A DNA stretch of 64,000 nt from Alphaproteobacteria bacterium (GCA_020632875.1 JACKET010000024.1:1-64000); one strand, 5' to 3'; positions 16,515 to 27,098 are shown, numbered from the stretch's first letter. Notes: a model not told the origin generated them from the letters alone. Numbers and translations are program-made.

Positions 16515-19500
16515 CCTCGACTCCCTGCTCGCGCGCAGCAAGGACCCCGGCAGCTTCGTCGAGCGGCGCCAGTTCACGCTGTCCCGCGAGAAGGCGCTCG
16601 AGAAGATGCGCCAGTTCACCCTGCGCCACCCCGGGCAGTACGCGCTCGAGGTCGTGCAGGCGGCCGTGTTCATGGAGGCGCGGTGGATGTTCGTCGACGC
16701 CACCGACGAGGCCGTCACGCTGGGCTGGATCGGCGGCAAGGCCATCAGCCGGGCCGAGATGGACGGGCTGTTCGACTACCTGTTCGTGTCCGAGGCGAAC
16801 GCCGAGACCCGCCACCTGCGCCAGATCGCCATCGCCGTGAACGTCCTGCTCCAGCGCAAGCCCGAGCTGATGCGCATCGAGAGCGGCGACATCAACGGGG
16901 CCGCGCGGCTCGACCTGAACCCCGACGGCACCGGGACGGTCGGAGTCCCGGCCGAGGGGCTCGAAGGCACCTACGTCCACGTCCGCTTCGGCTCGACGGG
17001 TTGGCTCGGGATGTTCCGCCGCGCGCGCATCCCGCCGGCCGCCGAGCTGATCGAGACGGAGTGCATGTTCAGCCCCACGAGCATCTTCGTGAACGGCAAC
17101 GGCCCCCTCGGCTGGGACCCGCACATGCCGCTCCGCAGCCTGCACCTCTCGAAGCAGAAGACGTTCCGCGGGGGCGGGCGGGACGGGTGGATCGGCAAGG
17201 GCCGCAGCACCGACCGGAACCTCGTCACGCTCGTGATCGGCGGTGTGCGCATCGCGCAGCGCGAGATCCCCGAGTTCGGCGCGAACGTGCAGGGCGTCAT
17301 CCGCGACGACTCCCTCGTGAAGACCGCCGACATGTCGGACGTCGTCGACGACATCCACTGGCAGCGCATGCTGCACGCGCTCCAGCCCATCGCCCAGGCG
17401 CTGCAGGGCGAGCACTACGTGCTGCCGGAGCTCGACCCGCTGCCGTCCGAAGACGACTTCGACAGCGACGATCCGGCGGATGTCTACGAGCCGCCGCCGC
17501 TGGCGGAGGGCGTCCGGGTGCTCGGCCGCTCCGCGCTCGTCGAGACGGGCACGCTGGTCGGGTTGCCCGAGGGCGTCGCGCTCTACTGGATCGTGCCCGC
17601 CGATCTTCCGGCCCTCGAGCAGCGCCTCGACCCGCTGCGGTTCCCCGAGCGCGTGCTCGTCGTGACCCCCGACCAGGCCCAGGCCCTCGCGGGCGAGGCG
17701 CCGCACCTCTCGCTCCACCGGATCGAGGCGGCCGACGCGGACTTCGTCGTCACGCAGCGGATGAAGGCCCGCAGCGTGCGGCGGTACCAGGTCAACCTGT
17801 CCGAGAGCACCGTCCACCTGCAGCTCCACGAAGACGGGCGCCCGCCCGGCTGGTCGCGTGGCGAGGGCGTGCCGTTGCTCGTCGCGAGCCAGGGCCGCAC
17901 GCGCGGGTTCTTCGCCATCGGGCTCACGGCCCCGCACGTCAGCGTGGTGATCGAGACCGACGCCTACGAGCACGACGACCGCTGGGCCGTCGCCCGCAAG
18001 GCCACGCAGGTCGCGAAGAAGCACGTGTGGCGGCTGCTCCCCGAAGACCCGGCCGCGTTCGGCCTCACGCACCGCGAGCTGTGCGTCGCGCTGCTCGCCG
18101 AGGGGCTCGAGGTGCTCCCGCATCCCGACGGCCACAGCGAAGCCCGGCTGCCCGATGTCTGGGCCGAGGAGGCGCAGCGGCTGCTCGACCTGCCGCTGGT
18201 CGAGAGCGGCGTGACGGGCCGCCGCCTGCTCGACGCCATGGGGAGCCACGTGGCCGTGCCGGTCGGCGCGGTCGACGAGATCGCCGCATTGGCGCCGCTC
18301 ACCGAGCGCCTCGGCGTCGGGCATCTCACGCACGGGTCGCTCGCCGGAGCCGCGCTCATCGAGCTCCGCTGGGACGGGGGCGGCTGGCGCGCGGCGGACA
18401 CGCCCGATCCGGGGGAGTCCGTCCGCGCGATCCTCCGCATCGCACCGACCTTCGCGCCCGTCGCGCCGGAGGGCTGGGTGGTCGAGGACTCGCCGCACCC
18501 CATCCTGCTCGCCGCTCGCCGTCCGCACGCCGAGGACGTGCCGTGGGACGACGGGTGGAGGCGCCTCGCCGTCGCCGTGCGCATGACGGCGAGCGCCGAG
18601 ATCCAGACCTTCTCGGGCGTGGCGCTCCAGCGCGACGACCTGCTCCGCCTCGCGGGGCTCGCGCTGCATCCGCGCGTGCCCGCGCGTGACCTCGCCGCGA
18701 CCGACGGGCGCCAGGTGCCCGTGGCGCACGTGCTCTCCGGTGCCGCGCGGGTCGCGTACCGCGCGGGTCCCGAGCTCGTCGACGAGACGGTGCTCGTGAC
18801 GGCCGACGAGGCGGAGGTCCTCGCGGGCCTCGCGCCGAGCGGGCGCCTCAAGTGGCGCTTCGACGACGCGCCGTCGGTCTGGGCCCGGCGTCCGGAGGGC
18901 GAGGGCGACTGGCTCGCGACGGTCGATGTCGTCGGCGACATGGGGCGCGGCTGGCTCGGCCTCCGGCACCCGTACGACCCCACGGGCAGCGTGTTCCTCC
19001 GCCGCGGCTGGCGCACGCACATCGCCTCCGACCTCGACCGCTACATCCGCTGCCACGGCTTCGTCCACACGCGCGGCGAGCACGCCCACGACGCTCTGGA
19101 CGACCTCCACGCGGCGGCGTTCGAGCTGCTGCTGAAGCTCGCCCAGCTGCTCGAGGCCGGCGGGCTCGACGACGCGCGGCTCGCGTCGGCCATCCGCTAC
19201 GCCGCCGACTTCGCCTGGCTCGGGAAGGAGGCCGGGAACCCCATCCCGCCGGCCCTCGCCGACCGGCTCGCCCAGGCCGTCCCCATCACGCGTCCCGACG
19301 GTGCGAGCTGGGGCACGATGCGGCTGTGGCTCGTCAGCGCGCCGTCGGTCCGGCCGCCGTTCCCGTTCCCGTTGCACGGCCACCACGGCGCACCCGTCGA
19401 GCCCGATGCCGCGTCCTCGGTGCCCGTCACCATCGCCTCCGAGGAGTCCGAGGGCCCGAGCGTCGAGGCCGTCATCCACCACGCCGTGCAGCGGATGGCC

Positions 19501-19758
19501 GTGGGCCTCGAGGTGCACGTGACGACCTTCGGCGACTCCCACCGCATCGAGGCCTGGGGCGTGGAGCAGCTCCACGTCGTGCTCGGCCTGCGCGATGTCC
19601 TCGTGCGGGCGGCCCTCGCGGGCGACAAGCGGGCGCTCGCGCGCGTGCTGCTGCGGGTCGCGCGGGTGGTGCACGCGTCGGAGGCCCGCCAGCACACGGA
19701 TCGCGACTTCCTCTCGATGCAGAAGGCGGCGCTCGCGAGCCTCGATCTGCTCCCCTGA
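16507..19758 (+). CDS. Large partner protein of the GHKL ATPase, possible degenerate GHKL fold
   Basis: This 1083-residue cytoplasmic protein has no assigned family. Its first ~160 residues follow the GHKL layout of its neighbour but in decayed form. YALEVVQAAVFMEARWMFVD stands where the N-box belongs and keeps the Glu but not the Mg-binding Asn. No DxGxG box is seen, and GTYVHVRF occupies the position of the GTS strand. The rest consists of several alpha/beta stretches with acidic linkers (LPSEDDFDSDD) and a His-rich helical C-terminus (RVVHASEARQHTDRDF). The 8 bp overlap with the ATPase gene argues for coupled translation. It might regulate or present clients to the active ATPase; that is inference. 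A hairpin follows 14 bp after the stop. Confidence 0.7.
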   Translation: MSDLDSLLARSKDPGSFVERRQFTLSREKALEKMRQFTLRHPGQYALEVVQAAVFMEARWMFVDATDEAVTLGWIGGKAISRAEMDGLFDYLFVSEANAETRHLRQIAIAVNVLLQRKPELMRIESGDINGAARLDLNPDGTGTVGVPAEGLEGTYVHVRFGSTGWLGMFRRARIPPAAELIETECMFSPTSIFVNGNGPLGWDPHMPLRSLHLSKQKTFRGGGRDGWIGKGRSTDRNLVTLVIGGVRIAQREIPEFGANVQGVIRDDSLVKTADMSDVVDDIHWQRMLHALQPIAQALQGEHYVLPELDPLPSEDDFDSDDPADVYEPPPLAEGVRVLGRSALVETGTLVGLPEGVALYWIVPADLPALEQRLDPLRFPERVLVVTPDQAQALAGEAPHLSLHRIEAADADFVVTQRMKARSVRRYQVNLSESTVHLQLHEDGRPPGWSRGEGVPLLVASQGRTRGFFAIGLTAPHVSVVIETDAYEHDDRWAVARKATQVAKKHVWRLLPEDPAAFGLTHRELCVALLAEGLEVLPHPDGHSEARLPDVWAEEAQRLLDLPLVESGVTGRRLLDAMGSHVAVPVGAVDEIAALAPLTERLGVGHLTHGSLAGAALIELRWDGGGWRAADTPDPGESVRAILRIAPTFAPVAPEGWVVEDSPHPILLAARRPHAEDVPWDDGWRRLAVAVRMTASAEIQTFSGVALQRDDLLRLAGLALHPRVPARDLAATDGRQVPVAHVLSGAARVAYRAGPELVDETVLVTADEAEVLAGLAPSGRLKWRFDDAPSVWARRPEGEGDWLATVDVVGDMGRGWLGLRHPYDPTGSVFLRRGWRTHIASDLDRYIRCHGFVHTRGEHAHDALDDLHAAAFELLLKLAQLLEAGGLDDARLASAIRYAADFAWLGKEAGNPIPPALADRLAQAVPITRPDGASWGTMRLWLVSAPSVRPPFPFPLHGHHGAPVEPDAASSVPVTIASEESEGPSVEAVIHHAVQRMAVGLEVHVTTFGDSHRIEAWGVEQLHVVLGLRDVLVRAALAGDKRALARVLLRVARVVHASEARQHTDRDFLSMQKAALASLDLLP

Positions 19759-19772
19759 GCCGAGGCACAACG

Positions 19773-19795
19773 CCCCGTCCCGCGCCGGGATGGGG
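19773..19795 (+). terminator. Hairpin after the GHKL module
   Basis: CCCCGTCCCG and CGGGATGGGG pair around a CGC loop, giving a 10 bp stem with one G-T wobble. There is no T-run, as is usual in GC-rich genomes, so termination activity is likely but not certain. Confidence 0.5.
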
Positions 19796-19872
19796 TGACG
19801 TGCCCCGGTTTCGCGACCGATCCGCGGCACACGGCGTGCAGGGCGGATGGCGTTCCTCCCGAGGGCCCTGCC

Positions 19873-20058
19873 ATGCGCCGACTGTTCCTGCTCGCCACCA
19901 CCTTCGTGCTGCTCACGGGCTGCGGCCTGTTCTCCCGCAGCGCGCCTCCTCCCGAGCCCGACTCCACGAAGCGGATGGCGCCTCCCGCCCAGCCGCCCGA
20001 AGAGCCGAAGCCCGAGATGGCCGACACGGGCAACGCCGACCAGGGCGAAGACGAGTAG
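19873..20058 (+). CDS. Small lipoprotein (61 aa)
   Basis: The short gene encodes a lipoprotein signal (MRRLFLLATTFVLLTGC, lipid Cys at residue 17) followed by about 44 residues rich in Pro, Glu and Lys (PEPDSTKRMAPPAQPPEEPKP) with no predicted fold. Such small Pro-rich lipoproteins usually sit on the periplasmic face of a membrane. It is convergent with the amidohydrolase, with 3 bp between the stops. A further upstream ATG (19795) exists, but the lipobox sets the start at 19873. Confidence 0.72.
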   Translation: MRRLFLLATTFVLLTGCGLFSRSAPPPEPDSTKRMAPPAQPPEEPKPEMADTGNADQGEDE

Positions 20059-20061
20059 CGG

Positions 20062-23000
20062 CTACTCCGGCGTCCAGTTGGTGCCCTGCGCCTCGAACCA
20101 GAACGGCTCGCGGGGCGGGCCCGCCGGGTGCACGGGGTTCATCGTCGCGGCGTCGTAGACCCGGCCGCCGAGCACGGTGAGCTCGATGTCGCGGGACCGC
20201 GAGAGGTCCTCCAGCGGGTTCGAGCCGAGCACGAGGAGGTCGGCGAGCTTGCCGACCTCGAGCGAGCCGATGTCGCGGTCGAAGCCGAGGCTCTTCGCGG
20301 GGTACAGCGTGCCGCTGCGGAGGGCTTCGTGGGGCGTCATGCCCCCCTGCTCGAACATCCACAGCTCCCAGTGCGCGGCGAGGCCCTCGCGCTGGCCGTG
20401 CGCGCCGAGGCTCACGAGGCCGCCCGCGTCGACGAAGCGCTTCGTGAACCGCGCGACGTTGAGGTGGTTGTACTCCTCGTCGGGCGAGAGCTCGCGGCGC
20501 CGGGCGCGCGGGTCGATCTGCCAGCGCGGGACGAACGTGAGCAGCCGCTCGTCCTTCCACACGTCGGACTTGGCGTACCAGTACTCCTCGCCCATGAGCC
20601 CGCCGTACGCGACGCCGAGCGTCGGCGTGTAGGCGACCGGCTGGGCCTTCCACAGCTGGAGGATGTCGTCGTAGACGTTCTGGACGGGGATCGAGTGCTC
20701 GATGGTCGTGTGGCCGTCGACGATCATCGTCAGGTTGTGCTGGAGCAGCGAGCCGCCCTCGGGCACCACCATCATCCGCAGCCGTCGCCCCGCTTCGAGG
20801 ACCTGCTGGCGCTGGTCGCGCCGCGGCTGGTTGTAGGACTTCACGGACACGGCCCCCACGGCCTTCATCCGGCGGAGGTGGCCGAGCGCGTCGTCGAGGC
20901 TGTCGATCTTCGCCGTGAGGCCGGGGGCCTTCGCGCCGTACAGGATGCTGCCCGTGCTGAACAGCCGCGGCCCGACGAGGTCGCCGTGCTTCTGGAGCTC
21001 GCTGGCCGTGAAGATCGTCTCGGTGTCGTGGGACGGGTCGTGCATCGTGGTCACGCCGAACGCGAGGTTCGCGAGGAGCGTGGCGTTCTGCTCGGGAACG
21101 AGGCCGTCGGCGCCCTCGGGGCCGTGCGCGTGGACGTCGACGAGCCCCGGCATCACGGTCTTGCCGGTGCCGTCGATCACGTGCGCGCCCGGCGGGACCG
21201 CGACGTCGGGGCCCACCGCGACGATGCGGTCGCGCTCCCACACGATCGTGCCCTTCTCGACGACCTCGTCGCCCCTCATCGTGATGATGCGGGCGCCCAC
21301 GATGGCCGTGGTGCCGGGTGCCCGCCGGAGGGGAGCGGTGAAGCCCAGCGCGAAGGACGCGGGCTCGGGCGGCTCGTCTTCGAGGGCCGCGGCGACGCGC
21401 GTGCTGTGCAGCGTCGGGCCGATGGACCACCACAGCGTCTCGCCGTCGCCGGAGAAGTGCACGTTGGTGCCGGCGTCGTCGGACGCCTGGGCCTGGGGCA
21501 CGGCGTCGCCGCCGGGAGCCACGCTGATCGTGCGCCCGGTCGGGAGCCACGGCATCACGTGGACCTCGTGCTGCTCCTGCCACGCGAGCCAGCGGCCATC
21601 GGGGGACACGCGGAAGTCCGTCGCCATCTCGGACCTCGCGTGCACGACCTCGGTGCGCTTCACGAGATCGAGGCCGACGAGCGCGAGCTGGTCGCCGTCG
21701 TCGAGGAACCACAGGATGCCGGGGTCGGGGCCGAAGTGCGGGGTGCGTCCGTGCGTCGACACGCGGGTCGCGGCGCCGGACTTCGGATCGAGCACGTACA
21801 GACCGGGGTCCTTGCCGTGCAGCCCGCTGACGAGCCCGCCGCCCGTGGCCTTCCGATAGACGACCTGCTTCCCGTCGGGCGTGAACACGGGCTCGCGGTA
21901 GTGGCCGGGAGCCGTGGTGAGCGCCTTGCCCTTGCCGCCCTTCGCGCCGACGGTGCGGATCTCTGCGAGCTTCGCGTCGTCCCACGCGACGTAGACGATC
22001 TGCTTCCCGTCGCGCGACCAGCTCGCCTCGAGCTCGCGCACACCCTCGTCCTTCGTGAGCCGCCGGGCCGTTCCGTCGGCGACGTCGCGGATCCACAGGT
22101 GCCCGAGGGCCTCGAAGACGACCTGCCCGCCGTCGGGGCTCGTGCGGACCCCGCGCAGCATGCGCACGTCGAAGGTCTCGGGCGCCACGTCGACCGGGAA
22201 GCGCACCGGCGCGCGGACCTCCCGCGTGTCCTTCACGTGGAAGGGGATGCGGGTCGCCTTGCCCGGCTGCCCGCCGACGAGGTCGACCTCCACGCGCCAC
22301 AGCCCGCCCTGGGCCCAGATCACGACGGACCTCCCGTCCGGCGTCCAGTCGAAGCGCGGGAACACGCCGTGGATGGCCCAGGTCTCCTGCATGTCGCGAT
22401 CGAGCCCGTCCCACACGAAGATCTCGCGGTCGGTCTCGAGGTCCTTCACCATCAGCACGGTCTTGTTGCGGATGCGGCGCACGTACGCGAGGTGGCGCCC
22501 ATCGGGGTGGGGCGTCGGCCGCACCGCGCCCCCGGCACCCCCGACGACGCGCTCGACCTCGCCGGTCTGCCGATCCAGGCGATCGATGACGTAGATCCCG
22601 GAGTTGCTGTCCTTGTTGTACTCGAAGTGGTCACCCGGCGACGCGTCGCGGCTCCAGTAGACGTACCGGCCGTCCGGGCTGAAAGCCGGCTCTCCGAGGT
22701 CCTTCTGGTCGTTCTTGCGCTCGGTGACCTGCAGGCCCTTGCCGCCGTCGGTGTGGTACAGCCAGATCTCGCCGGCGCCGAGGCTGCGGGAGCCGGTGAA
22801 GTGCTTCCGGCCCAGCACGGTGTCGCCGTGGACGGCGGGGCTGTTGAGCAGGCGGAACTTCTCGTCCGTGATGGCGGTGAATTCGGTGCCGTCCATGCGC
22901 CAGAGGTTGTCGCCGCCGCCGCGGTCGCTCGTGAAGATCAGCCCGGTCCCGTCGGCCTGGTAGAGGGGCTGCATGTCCCACGCCATGCCGGACGTGAGCG

Positions 23001-23241
23001 GCTTCGCCTCGCCACCCGCGATGGGCAGCTCGTAGAGGTCGCCGAGCAGGTCGAACACGAGGCGGTCGCCGCTCGGGTGCACGTCGAGCGAGATCCACGT
23101 GCCCTCGGTGACGTCGATCGGCACCTGGACAGCTTCGCCGGGCGGCGCGTCGACGGACCACTTCGGCTTCTCGTCCTTCTTCTCGTCGTCGTCGGCGAGC
23201 GCGGGGAGGGAGAGGGCGAGGAGAGGCAGCAGCAGTCGCAT
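20062..23241 (-). CDS. Secreted TolB-propeller / amidohydrolase fusion
   Basis: The 1059-residue exported protein has a signal peptide (MRLLLPLLALSLPALA) and then a Lys/Asp/Glu-rich stretch. Roughly residues 50-640 form TolB/PD40-type propeller blades (repeated FSPDGRYVYW, FTPDGKQVVYRK, VSPDGRWLAW). The last ~400 residues are a metal-dependent amidohydrolase. GKTVMPGLVDVHAHG supplies the HxH metal ligands, IEHSIP a further His, and GSLEVGKLADLLVL is the typical end of the family. It should hydrolyse an amide or cyclic bond in the periplasm, perhaps of a peptide held by the propeller; the substrate is unknown. Related proteins are common in myxobacteria and Bacteroidetes. It is monocistronic, facing the regulator gene. 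Confidence 0.88.
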   Translation of the reverse strand: MRLLLPLLALSLPALADDDEKKDEKPKWSVDAPPGEAVQVPIDVTEGTWISLDVHPSGDRLVFDLLGDLYELPIAGGEAKPLTSGMAWDMQPLYQADGTGLIFTSDRGGGDNLWRMDGTEFTAITDEKFRLLNSPAVHGDTVLGRKHFTGSRSLGAGEIWLYHTDGGKGLQVTERKNDQKDLGEPAFSPDGRYVYWSRDASPGDHFEYNKDSNSGIYVIDRLDRQTGEVERVVGGAGGAVRPTPHPDGRHLAYVRRIRNKTVLMVKDLETDREIFVWDGLDRDMQETWAIHGVFPRFDWTPDGRSVVIWAQGGLWRVEVDLVGGQPGKATRIPFHVKDTREVRAPVRFPVDVAPETFDVRMLRGVRTSPDGGQVVFEALGHLWIRDVADGTARRLTKDEGVRELEASWSRDGKQIVYVAWDDAKLAEIRTVGAKGGKGKALTTAPGHYREPVFTPDGKQVVYRKATGGGLVSGLHGKDPGLYVLDPKSGAATRVSTHGRTPHFGPDPGILWFLDDGDQLALVGLDLVKRTEVVHARSEMATDFRVSPDGRWLAWQEQHEVHVMPWLPTGRTISVAPGGDAVPQAQASDDAGTNVHFSGDGETLWWSIGPTLHSTRVAAALEDEPPEPASFALGFTAPLRRAPGTTAIVGARIITMRGDEVVEKGTIVWERDRIVAVGPDVAVPPGAHVIDGTGKTVMPGLVDVHAHGPEGADGLVPEQNATLLANLAFGVTTMHDPSHDTETIFTASELQKHGDLVGPRLFSTGSILYGAKAPGLTAKIDSLDDALGHLRRMKAVGAVSVKSYNQPRRDQRQQVLEAGRRLRMMVVPEGGSLLQHNLTMIVDGHTTIEHSIPVQNVYDDILQLWKAQPVAYTPTLGVAYGGLMGEEYWYAKSDVWKDERLLTFVPRWQIDPRARRRELSPDEEYNHLNVARFTKRFVDAGGLVSLGAHGQREGLAAHWELWMFEQGGMTPHEALRSGTLYPAKSLGFDRDIGSLEVGKLADLLVLGSNPLEDLSRSRDIELTVLGGRVYDAATMNPVHPAGPPREPFWFEAQGTNWTPE

Positions 23242-23340
23242 GGTCCGTCCGGGCTGGGACGCCCGACTAACCGGCTGGAGCCCTGGGGGAGCTGTCACGC
23301 ACGCGAACGAGGCGGACGCCACGCCCGCAACCCGGACCTC

Positions 23341-23390
23341 CCCGACACCCGACACCCGACACCCAACACCCAACACCCAACACCCAACAC
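23341..23390. repeat. Heptanucleotide tandem repeat (CCCGACA)3(CCCAACA)4
   Basis: Seven perfect 7 bp units (three CCCGACA, four CCCAACA) lie between the amidohydrolase start and the regulator. Similar 7 bp arrays of other sequence occur at five more places in the window. Confidence 0.9.
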
Positions 23391-23408
23391 GGGTCACGCT
23401 GGACAGAA

Positions 23409-23428
23409 TTCCTACATCGATGTAGGAA
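23409..23428. promoter_or_regulatory. 20 bp perfect palindrome before the NifA-like regulator
   Basis: TTCCTACATCGATGTAGGAA is a perfect inverted repeat ending 6 bp before the regulator's ATG. The same half-sites (TTCCTAC-N6-GTAGGAA) recur twice in the ammonium transporter upstream region. This marks it as a binding site, most simply for the regulator itself. Its place over the start would suit self-repression. Confidence 0.75.
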
Positions 23429-23434
23429 CCCTGC

Positions 23435-24892
<1,458 letters not shown>

Positions 24893-24903
24893 GCCTGCGG
24901 CCT

Positions 24904-24952
24904 GGAGCCAGGAGCCAGGAGCCAGGAGCCGGGAGCCGGGAGCCTGGAGCCG
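24904..24952. repeat. Heptanucleotide tandem repeat (GGAGCCN)7
   Basis: Seven 7 bp units of GGAGCCA, GGAGCCG or GGAGCCT follow 11 bp after the regulator stop. The same unit occurs after amtB (26464) and after the lipoprotein gene ending at 43297, each time just behind a stop codon. Confidence 0.88.
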
Positions 24953-25021
24953 TGCTCCGGACCCGCTGGGCGCTCGAGTGTCGATACTCCGCCTCCGGAA
25001 GCGGGGTCTACCGCTTCGCAG

Positions 25022-25041
25022 TTCCTACATTTCGGTATGAA
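25022..25041. promoter_or_regulatory. Upstream activator site 1 for the ammonium transporter (imperfect)
   Basis: TTCCTACATTTCGGTATGAA keeps the TTCCTAC-N6-GTAGGAA layout, with one mismatch in the right half-site (GTATGAA). Its centre is 29 bp upstream of site 2. Confidence 0.6.
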
Positions 25042-25050
25042 TCGTTCAGC

Positions 25051-25070
25051 TTCCTACGAGAATGTAGGAG
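25051..25070. promoter_or_regulatory. Upstream activator site 2 for the ammonium transporter
   Basis: TTCCTACGAGAATGTAGGAG matches the TTCCTAC-N6-GTAGGAA palindrome found before the regulator, with only the last base changed. Its centre lies about 89 bp upstream of the -12 element, a usual distance for sigma-54 enhancer sites. Confidence 0.72.
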
Positions 25071-25135
25071 TCGCGATCCGGTGGCTCGGATCGAAAGCGG
25101 ACCTCGGAACCTGTCCTTTCCCGAATCCGAGGGTC

Positions 25136-25151
25136 TGGCACGGTCCGTGCT
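25136..25151 (+). promoter_or_regulatory. Sigma-54 (-24/-12) promoter of the ammonium transporter
   Basis: TGGCACGGTCCGTGCT matches the consensus TGGCACGNNNNTTGCW except for one T in the -12 box. GG and GC are spaced by exactly 10 bp. It lies 32 bp before the start codon, with GGAGG at 25170-25174 as the ribosome-binding site. Confidence 0.83.
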
Positions 25152-25183
25152 GATGCGGCGGCAACCGCTGGAGGACACGCCCC

Positions 25184-26461
25184 TTGGAATCCGAAGTCGC
25201 GCTCACCACCGCCGATGCCCTGTTCTGGGTGAACAACACGTGGATGCTGATGGCGTCCTTCATGGTGTTCCTGATGCACCTCGGGTTCGCGTGCCTCGAG
25301 GCGGGCCTGGGGCAGGCGAAGAACACCGTGAACATCCTGTTCAAGAACCTGTGCGTGCTCGCGATCGGCCTGCTGACCTACGCCGCCGTGGGATTCGCGC
25401 TGATGTACCCGGGGGAGTCGTACGCGGGCGGCGTGTTCGGGTTCGCGGGGTTCGGGATCGGCACGGACGCGAGCGGGCTCGGCATCGCCTACGCGGACGG
25501 GCACTACACCTACTGGACCGACTTCCTGTTCCAGGCGATGTTCGCCGCGACCGCCGCGACCATCGTGTCGGGCGCGGTGGCCGAGCGCGTGCGCCTCTCG
25601 GCCTTCCTCGCGTTCGCCGCGGTGTACGTGGCGTTCTGCTACCCGATCGTCGGGATGTGGCACTGGGGCGGCGGCTGGCTGAAGGAAGCGGCGTTCCACG
25701 ACTTCGCGGGCTCGACCATCGTGCACTCGGTCGGCGGCTGGGCGGCGCTCGTGGGTGCGCTGATGCTGGGCGCGCGGCACAACCGGTTCTCGGAGGACAC
25801 CCGCCAGCACCCGAAGATGCACAGCCTGCCGCTCGCGGCGATCGGCGTGCTGCTGCTCTGGTTCGGCTGGTACGGCTTCAACGGGGGCTCGGTGCTCTCG
25901 GCGGACCCGGCGCAGGTCTCCTACGCGGTCGTCACGACGACCCTGGCGGCCGCGAGCGGCGTGCTGGTGGCGGCGATGCTGTCCTGGGCCATCGAGAAGA
26001 AGCCGGACCTGTCGATGGCGCTGAACGGCGCGCTCGCCGGGCTCGTCGCGGTGACGGCGGGGGCGGACGTGCTGACCCCGATGGCGTCCATCGTGGTCGG
26101 CGGGATCGGCGGGGCCCTGTCGCTCGTGGCGACTGCGGCGCTCGTGAACATGGAGATCGACGACCCGGTCGGTGCGGTGCCCGTGCACCTCGTCTGCGGC
26201 GTGTGGGGCACGCTCGCGGTCGGGCTCTTCGTCCCGGAGGTGAGCGTGGTCTCGCAGCTCGTGGGCATCGGGGCGACCGCGGCGTTCTGCGTGCCGGTCA
26301 GCTTCGGGCTCTTCAAGGCCGCGGACCGGATCTTCGGGCTGCGCGTGGACCTCGAGGAGGAGCTCGGTGGGCTCGACGCCGGGGAGCACGGCCAGGAGGC
26401 CTACGGGGACTTCCTGCTCCTCACGACGGAGGAGGCGCGGCACCCGCTCGCCGCGAAGTAG
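25184..26461 (+). CDS. amtB: Ammonium transporter, Amt family
   Basis: The 425-residue membrane protein conducts ammonia/ammonium across the inner membrane under nitrogen limitation. About eleven hydrophobic helices are seen. The pore's twin histidines are His181 (DFAGSTIVHSVGGWAALVGA) and His335 (GAVPVHLVCGVWG). Family landmarks include GMWHWGGGWL, LLLWFGWYGFNGGS and a late GLRVDLEEELGGLDAGEHG tail, which normally interacts with PII protein GlnK; no glnK is present in the window. The TTG start is supported by GGAGG 9 bp upstream. Sigma-54 promoter and enhancer sites precede it, and the NifA-like activator lies next door. Confidence 0.96.
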   Translation: MESEVALTTADALFWVNNTWMLMASFMVFLMHLGFACLEAGLGQAKNTVNILFKNLCVLAIGLLTYAAVGFALMYPGESYAGGVFGFAGFGIGTDASGLGIAYADGHYTYWTDFLFQAMFAATAATIVSGAVAERVRLSAFLAFAAVYVAFCYPIVGMWHWGGGWLKEAAFHDFAGSTIVHSVGGWAALVGALMLGARHNRFSEDTRQHPKMHSLPLAAIGVLLLWFGWYGFNGGSVLSADPAQVSYAVVTTTLAAASGVLVAAMLSWAIEKKPDLSMALNGALAGLVAVTAGADVLTPMASIVVGGIGGALSLVATAALVNMEIDDPVGAVPVHLVCGVWGTLAVGLFVPEVSVVSQLVGIGATAAFCVPVSFGLFKAADRIFGLRVDLEEELGGLDAGEHGQEAYGDFLLLTTEEARHPLAAK

Positions 26462-26463
26462 GC

Positions 26464-26491
26464 GGAGCCTGGAGCCGGGAGCCTGGAGCCT
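26464..26491. repeat. Heptanucleotide tandem repeat (GGAGCCN)4
   Basis: Four units of GGAGCCT or GGAGCCG begin 3 bp after the transporter gene. The last unit forms the left arm of the terminator hairpin, so the array and terminator overlap. Confidence 0.85.
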
Positions 26492-26511
26492 GGAGGGAGA
26501 CCTCCGGGCTC
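26486..26511. terminator. Strong hairpin between amtB and the pentapeptide gene
   Basis: GAGCCTGGAGG pairs with CCTCCGGGCTC around a GAGA loop (11 bp stem, one T-G wobble), followed by TTCGTCTCTT. Its place between convergent stops fits a bidirectional terminator. Confidence 0.75.
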
Positions 26512-26525
26512 TTCGTCTCTTGGCG

Positions 26526-27098
26526 TCAGACCTCGATCCCGAGCCGCTTCGCCAGGTCGAGGACGGCTTCGGGATCGAGCTTCGTGCGGCCCAGCTTCAC
26601 GAGCCGCGGGTCGAATCCCACGTCCGTGGCCCCGCGCAGGTCGGCTCCCACGAGTGACGCGTGGTTGAACGTGGCGCCGCCGAGGTCGCTGCCCGTGAAC
26701 ACGCAGCCGTCGAGGCCCGCGCTGCTGAAGTCGACCTCCCGCATGCGGCAGTCCGCGAAGCGCGTGCGGGGGAGCTGCATTCCCGAGAAGCCGCCGTAGT
26801 CGAGCAGGCTGTCCGAGAACTCCAGCTGGACCACGATCTGCCGCAGGTCGGTGAAGTCGATCCCCATCATCCGGCACCGCTCGAACCGCACGCCGTTCAT
26901 CGTGCAGCCCGGCAGCTTCACACCCACGAGCTCGCAGGCCTCGAACGTGCAGTCCACGAACACGCAGTCCCGCAGGGTGACGGCGTTCCACCGGCACCCG
27001 CGCAGCGTGGCGTCCTCGAACCGCACGTCCCGCAGCACACGGTCTTCGAGGTCCGCCTCCACGAGGCCTTCGTACCCGCTCCCGTCCACCAGATTCAC
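26526..27098 (-). CDS. Pentapeptide-repeat protein (Qnr/McbG-like)
   Basis: The 190-residue protein is a right-handed quadrilateral helix of pentapeptide repeats (A/C-D/N-L/F-X-X). Many Cys, Phe and Leu occupy the central positions, as in DATLRGCRWNAVTLRDCVF and FTGSDLGGATFNHASLVGA. It ends with a short helix (DPEAVLDLAKRLGIEV). Qnr and McbG relatives mimic DNA and protect gyrase, but most chromosomal members have no known role. The GTG start overlaps the PabAB stop (GTGA), which links it to folate precursor synthesis by translation only. Confidence 0.88.
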   Translation of the reverse strand: MNLVDGSGYEGLVEADLEDRVLRDVRFEDATLRGCRWNAVTLRDCVFVDCTFEACELVGVKLPGCTMNGVRFERCRMMGIDFTDLRQIVVQLEFSDSLLDYGGFSGMQLPRTRFADCRMREVDFSSAGLDGCVFTGSDLGGATFNHASLVGADLRGATDVGFDPRLVKLGRTKLDPEAVLDLAKRLGIEV

